Part shown: piece by piece, positions 59,605 through 64,000 of the stretch
Layout: the number at the start of each line of letters is the position of its first letter
How positions within the stretch are numbered: the first letter of the stretch is position 1
Assembly: GCA_920105625.2 (NCBI GenBank)
Contig: CAKKTE020000119.1
Coordinates: 1 to 64,000, forward strand
Length of the DNA stretch: 64,000 bases
Origin: Clusia tigrina
Lineage: Eukaryota; Arthropoda; Insecta; Diptera; Clusiidae
Direction: 5' to 3'
Translations under genes and position numbers: made by a program
The notes under the pieces: model-generated
Databases searched by the model: none
The model's input: only the letters and a program-made list of their open reading frames with translations
Told to the model about the DNA's origin: nothing

Positions 59605-60387
59605 GCCCTAACTTCTATACGGTGCGTCCTACACCTATCAAAGTTGGCAACATACAAATGCTTGTAACTTTTTACTGGAGCGTCATAAAACCTTGCAATT
59701 TTGTAACAATAAAGTACTCGAGCCTCTTGTAAATTTAAGCTATCGCTCAGAGATATGCTACCCTTCAGTCCCAAAACAAACACTGATAAAACTTCAAATG
59801 GCCCTAACTTCTGTACGGTACGTCCTACACCTATCAAAGTTTGCAACATACAAATGCTTGTAACTTTTTACTGGAGCGTCATAAAACCTTGAAATTTTGT
59901 AACAACAAAGTACTCGAGCCTCTTGTCAATTTAAGCTATCGCTCAAAGCTATGCTACCCTTGAGTCCCAAATCAAACACTGATAAAACTTCAAATGGCCC
60001 TAACTTCTATACGGTACTTCGTACACCTATCACAGTTTGCAACATACAAATGCTTGTAACTTTTTACTGGGCGTCATAAAACCTTAAAATTTTGTAACAA
60101 TAAAGTACTCGAGCCCCTTGTCAATTTAAGCTATCGCTCAAAGCTATCCGACCCTTGAGTCCCAAATCAAACACTGATAAAACTTCAAATGGCCCTGACT
60201 TCTATACGGTACGTCCTACAGCTATCAAAGTGTGCAACATACAAATGCTTGCAACTTTTTACTGGAGCGTCATAAAACCTTGAAATTTTGTAACAATAAA
60301 GTACTCGAGGCTCTTGTTAATTTAAGCTATCGCTCAATGCTATGCTACCCTTGAGTCCCAAATCAAACACTGATAAAACTTCAAATG

Positions 60388-62148
60388 GCCCTAACTTCTA
60401 TACGGTACGTCCTACACTTATCAAAGTTTGCAACATACAAATGCTTGTAACTTTTTACTGGAGCGTCATAAAACCTTTAAATTTTGTAACAATAAAGTAC
60501 TCGAGCCTCTTGTTAATTTAAGCTATCGCTCAAAGCTATGCTACCCTTGAGTCCCAAATCAAACACTGATAAAAATTCAAATGGCCCTAATTTCTATTCG
60601 GTACGTCATACACCTATCAAAGTTTGCAATATACAAATGCTTGTAACTTTTAACTGGAGCGTCATAAAAACATGAAATTTTGTAACAATAAAGTACTCGA
60701 GCCTCTTGTCAATTTAAGCTATCGCTCAAAGCTATGCTACCCTTGAGTCCCAAATCAAACACTGATAGAACTTCAAATGGCCCTAACTTCTATACGGTGC
60801 GTCCTACACCTATCAAAGTTGGCAACATACAAATGCTTGTAACTTTTTACTGGAGCGTCATAAAACCTTGCAATTTTGTAACAATAAAGTACCTGAGCCT
60901 CTTGTAAATTTAAGCTATCGCTCAGAGATATGCTACCCTTCAGTCCCAAAACAAACACTGATAAAACTTCAAATGGCCCTAACTTCTATACGGTACGTCC
61001 TACACCTATCAAAGTTTGCAACATATAAATGCTTGTAACTTTTTACTGGAGCGCCATAAAACCTTGACATTTTGTAACAACAAAGTACTCGAGCCTCTTG
61101 TCAATTTAAGCTATCGCTCAAAGTTATGCTACCCTTGAGTCCCAACTCAAACACTGATAAAACTTCAAATGGCGCTAACTTCTATACGGTACGTCGTACA
61201 CCTATCAAAGTTTGCAACATACAAATGCTTGTAACTTTTTACTGGGCGTCATAAAACCTTGAAATTTTGTAACAATAAAGTACTCGAGCCTCTTGTTAAT
61301 TTAAGCTATCGCTCAATGCTATGCTACCCTTGAGTCCCAAATCAAACACTGAGAAAACTTCAAATGGCCCTAACTTCTATACGGTACGTCGTACACCTAT
61401 CAAAGTTTGCAACATACAAATGCTTGTAACTTTTTACTGGGCGTCATAAAACCTTAAAATTTTGTAACAATAAAGTACTCGAGCCTCTTGTCAATTTAAG
61501 ATATCGCTCAAAGCTATGCTACCCTTGAGTCCCAAATCAAACACTGATAAAACTTCAAATGGCGCTAACTTCTATACGGTACGTCGTACACCTATCAAAG
61601 TTTGCAACATACAAATGCTTGTAACTTTTTACTGGGCGTCATAAAACCTTAAAATTTTGTAACAATAAAGTACTCGAGCCTCTTGTCCATTTAAGCTATC
61701 GCTCAAAGCTATCCGACCCTTGAGTCCCAAATCAAACACTGATAAAACTTCAAATGGCCCTGACTTCTATACGGTACGTCCTACAGCTATCAAAGTGTGC
61801 AACATACAAATGCTTGCAACTTTTTACTGGAGCGTCATAAAACCTTGAAATTTTGTAACAATAAAGTACTCGAGCCTCTTGTAAATTTAAGCTATCGCTC
61901 AGAGATATGCTACCCTTCAGTCCCAAAACAAACACTGATAAAACTTCAAATGGCCCTAACTTCTATACGGTACGTCCTACACCTATCAAAGTTTGCAACA
62001 TACAAATGCTTGTAACTTTTTACTGGAGCGTCATAAAACCTTGAAATTTTGTAACAACAAAGTACTCGAGCCTCTTGTCAATTTAAGCTATCGCTCAAAG
62101 CTATGCTACCCTTGAGTCCCAAATCAAACACTGATAAAACTTCAAATG
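60388..62148 (+). repeat. Degenerate block after the HOR
   Basis: Monomers from several groups: 'cacttatc' with 'cctttaaatttt', 'aatttctattcgg' with 'cttttaactgg', E, F with 'gcgccataaaac', then three G-like monomers with 'tactgggcg' (about 61.2, 61.4 and 61.6 kb), an H/E chimera (about 61,755) and an F. The G-like monomers form a short local amplification. No gene. Confidence 0.85.
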
Positions 62149-62904
62149 GCCCTAACTTCTATACGGTCCGTCCTACACCTATCAAAGTTTGCAACATACA
62201 AATGCTTGTAACTTTTTACTGGAGCGTCATAAAACCTTGAAATTTTGTAGCAATAAAGTACTCGAGCCTCTTGTCAATTTAAGCTATCGCTCACAGATAT
62301 GCTACCCTTGAGTCCCAAATCAAACACTGATAAAACTTCAAATGGCCCTAACTTCTATACGGAGCGTCCTACACCTATCAAAGTTTGCAACATACAAATG
62401 CTTGTAACTTTTTACTGGAGCATCATAAAACCTTGAAATTTTGTAACAATAAAGTACTCGAGCCTCTTGTCAATTTAAGCTATCGCTCAAAGCTATGCTA
62501 CCCTTGAGTCCCAAATCAAACACTGATAAAACTTCAAATGGCCTACATGACTATAATACATACAAATGCTTGCAACTTTTTACTGGAGCGTCATAAAACC
62601 TTGAACTTTTGTAACAATAAAGTACTCGAGCCTCTTGTCAATTTAAGCTATCGCTCAAAGCTATGCTACCCTTGAGTCCCAAGTCAAACACTGATAGAAC
62701 TTCAAATGGCCCTAACTTCTATACGGTGCGTCCTACACCTATCAAAGTTGGCAACATACAAATGCTTGCAACTTTTTACTGGAGCGTCATAAAACCTTGC
62801 AATTTTGTAACAATAAAGTACTCGAGCCTCTTGTTAATTTAAGCTATCGCTCAATGCTATGCTACCCTTGAGTCCCAAATCAAACACTGATAAAACTTCA
62901 AATG
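62149..62904 (+). repeat. HOR copy 7 (partial, B-C-D-E, 756 bp)
   Basis: B 62149 with 'attttgtagcaat' and 'gctcacagatatgc', C 62345, D 62541 with 'cccaagtcaaac', E 62709 with 'cttgcaac'. These marks match copies 5 and 6, so it is a recent piece of the same lineage placed about 1.8 kb outside the HOR. Confidence 0.85.
62541..62708 (+). repeat. 168-bp monomer, D type, last copy
   Basis: Fourteenth and last 168-bp monomer. Same body as 57730 and 59437. Confidence 0.95.
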
Positions 62905-64000
62905 GCCTTACTTCTATACGGTTCGTCCTACACCTATCAAAGTTTGCAACATACAAATGCTTGTAACTTTTCACTGGAGCGTCATAAAACCTTGAAATTT
63001 TGTAACAATAAAGTACTCAAGCCTCTTGTCAATTTAAGCTATCGCTCATAGCTATGCTACCCTTGAGTCCCAAATCAAACACTGATAAAACTTTAAATGG
63101 CCCTAACTTCTATACGGTACGTCGTACACCTATCAAAGTTTGCAACATACAAATGCTTGTAACTTTTTACTGGGCGTCATAAAACCTTAAAATTTTGTAA
63201 CAATAAAGTACTCGAGCCTCTTGTCAATTTAAGCTATCGCTCAAAGCTATCCGACCCTTGAGTCCCAAATCAAACACTGATAAAACTTCAAATGGCCCTG
63301 ACTTCTATACGGTACGTCCTACAGCTATCAAAGTGTGCAATATACAAATGCTTGCAACTTTTTACTGGAGCGTCATAAAACCTTGTAACAATAAAGTACT
63401 CGAGCCTCTTGTTAATTTAAGCTATCGCTCAATGCTATGCTACCCTTGAGTCCCAAATCAAACACTGATAAAACTTCAAATGGCCTTACTTCTATACGGT
63501 TCGTCCTACACCTATCAAAGTATGCAACATACAAATGCTTGTAACTTTTCACTGGAGCGTCATAAAACCTTGAAATTTTGTAACAATAAAGTACTCAAGC
63601 CTCTTGTCAATTTAAGCTATCGCTCATAGCTATGCTACCCTTGAGTCCCAAATCAAACACTGATAGAACTTCAAATGGCCCTAACTTCTATACGGTACGT
63701 CCTACACTTATCAAAGTTTGCATCATACAAATGCTTGTAACTTTTTACTGGAGCGTCATAAAAGCTTGAAATTTTGTAACAATAAAGTACTCGAGCCTCT
63801 TGTCAATTTAAGCTATCACTCAAAGCTATGCTACCCTTGAGTCCCAAATCAAACACAGATAAATCTTCAAATGGCCCTAACTTCTCTACTGTACGTCCTA
63901 CACCTATCAAAGTTTGCAACATACAAATGCTTGTAACTTTTTACTGGAGCGTCATAAAACCTTGAAATTTTGTAACAATAAAGTACTCGAGCCTCTTGTT
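62905..64000 (+). repeat. Distal flank with two Q' monomers and proximal-type variants
   Basis: Q' ('gccttac', 'ggttcgtcc', 'actcaagcc') at 62905 and 63483, 578 bp apart, with a G-like and an H-like monomer between. After 63678 come 'cacttatc' with 'gcatcatac' and 'aaagcttg', then 'ctatcactc', 'cacagataaatcttc' and 'tctctactg', which are marks of the first 27 kb. The window ends at phase 127. No gene. Confidence 0.85.
63295..63677 (+). repeat. Derived P-Q pair with an 8-bp deletion
   Basis: H-like 63295-63482 is 188 bp: 'ccttgaaattttgtaac' is cut to 'ccttgtaac' (TTG microhomology). Q' 63483-63677 is 195 bp and has private 'gtatgcaac'. Parallel to 48886-49275. Confidence 0.8.

Larger units (their letters stand above)
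58877..60387 (+). repeat. HOR copy 6 (basic 8 monomers, 1,511 bp)
   Basis: A 58877, B, C, D 59437, E 59605, F, G, H. A to D are nearly identical to copy 5. G has private 'atcacagtttg'; H has 'aatgcttgcaac' and 'ctcgaggctc'. The regular HOR stops at its end. Confidence 0.9.
1..64000 (+). repeat. Satellite array of 196-bp monomers, filling the window
   Basis: A 196-bp unit starting 'gccctaacttctatacgg' and ending 'gataaaacttcaaatg' repeats head to tail from the first to the last base, always in this orientation. About 330 monomer equivalents fit. Typical monomers differ from each other by a few to about 10% of positions, mostly substitutions; indels are rare and make good markers. The consensus is about 37% G+C, has more C (47) than G (26) on this strand, and keeps five CpGs. 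No unique sequence longer than about 10 bases interrupts it. The length is close to a nucleosome repeat, as in many eukaryotic centromeric and subtelomeric satellites. The family itself is not one I recognise. Which chromosomal domain it occupies is inference only. Confidence 0.98.

Noticed and set aside
52212..59849. Nearly identical 83-codon minus-strand frames in the HOR (52212, 53723, 54674, 56380, 58087, 59598)
   Set aside because: They span the E-F monomer pair and are conserved because the HOR copies are recent. Start is TTG, and single-base indels elsewhere in the array show no frame preservation. Shorter 61-codon versions start at GTG. No evidence of selection on protein.
1407..62015. 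Recurrent plus-strand open frames of 62-82 codons (for example 1407-1625, 46601-46819, 61797-62015)
   Set aside because: They are the same satellite phase read again and again. Most start at TTG, all stop inside the next monomer, and 196 bp shifts the frame by one each repeat. No ribosome-binding or eukaryotic gene context, no protein-like composition.
1..64000. CRISPR array
   Set aside because: Repeats are contiguous with no unique spacers; the unit is 196 bp and no cas genes are present.
1..64000. Transposon, LTR or other mobile element within the array
   Set aside because: I followed the monomer phase from start to end and saw no break larger than the listed indels, no target-site duplication and no terminal repeats.
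1..64000. Inverted segments or orientation switches in the array
   Set aside because: Every monomer reads 'gccctaac' to 'caaatg' on the plus strand; I found none reversed.
1..64000. rRNA, tRNA, 5S or telomere repeats
   Set aside because: No conserved tRNA A/B-box arrangement, rRNA core sequence or TTTAGGG/TTAGGG run was seen; the repeat matches none of these by eye.
1..64000. Assembly artefact explaining the long-range duplications
   Set aside because: Copies carry many private substitutions and indels on each side, which simple misjoining would not make. Collapse or expansion of the most identical HOR copies (57-60 kb) cannot be excluded without reads.

Overview
The whole 64 kb is one uninterrupted satellite DNA array. 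A 196-bp monomer of about 37% G+C repeats head to tail, always in the same orientation, roughly 330 times. The window starts on the first base of a monomer (phase 1 = the 'gccctaac' start used here) and stops 127 bases into another, so both edges lie inside the array. I see no gene, RNA gene, transposon, telomere repeat or unique spacer. The short open frames are by-products of the repeat: 196 is not a multiple of 3, the frames stop within about 83 codons, and most need TTG or GTG as start. An array of this size with a near-nucleosomal monomer points to eukaryotic heterochromatin (centromeric, pericentromeric or subtelomeric). I do not recognise the family and cannot name the organism.

The monomer has internal structure. 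Phase 191 to 47 (across the junction) resembles phase 51 to 103 at an offset of 56 bp, so a 56-bp unit probably duplicated during its origin. Phase 47-85 looks nearly invariant, phase 18-26 is hypervariable, and phase 35-62 is rich in short dyads. Each consensus monomer carries an XhoI site (CTCGAG) and an AATAAA hexamer.

Layout. (1) 1-27.7 kb: a module whose last member is a 123-bp truncated monomer occurs eight times, growing from 5 to 6 to 7 monomers, with spacers of other monomer types between copies. (2) 7.6-45 kb: mosaic segmental duplications within the array (offsets about 3.85, 8.08, 12.44, 2.86, 0.906 and 33.4 kb), a recurrent two-monomer pair (P-Q), four fused 336-bp dimers, and a 24-bp deletion copied inside the 8-kb duplication. 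(3) 45.8-62.9 kb: a 168-bp monomer with about 10 bp of non-satellite sequence appears and becomes part of an 8-monomer higher-order repeat (HOR) of 1,511 bp. This HOR runs from 51.3 to 60.4 kb with gains and losses of whole monomers. (4) 60.4-64.0 kb: degenerate flank in which proximal-type variants reappear.

The diagnostic indels track copying events: unequal exchange and conversion-like mosaicism in one orientation, with the most homogeneous part at 51-60 kb. Coordinates of monomers and indels were counted by hand from the 'gccctaac' phase. Duplication ends are approximate (tens of bases).
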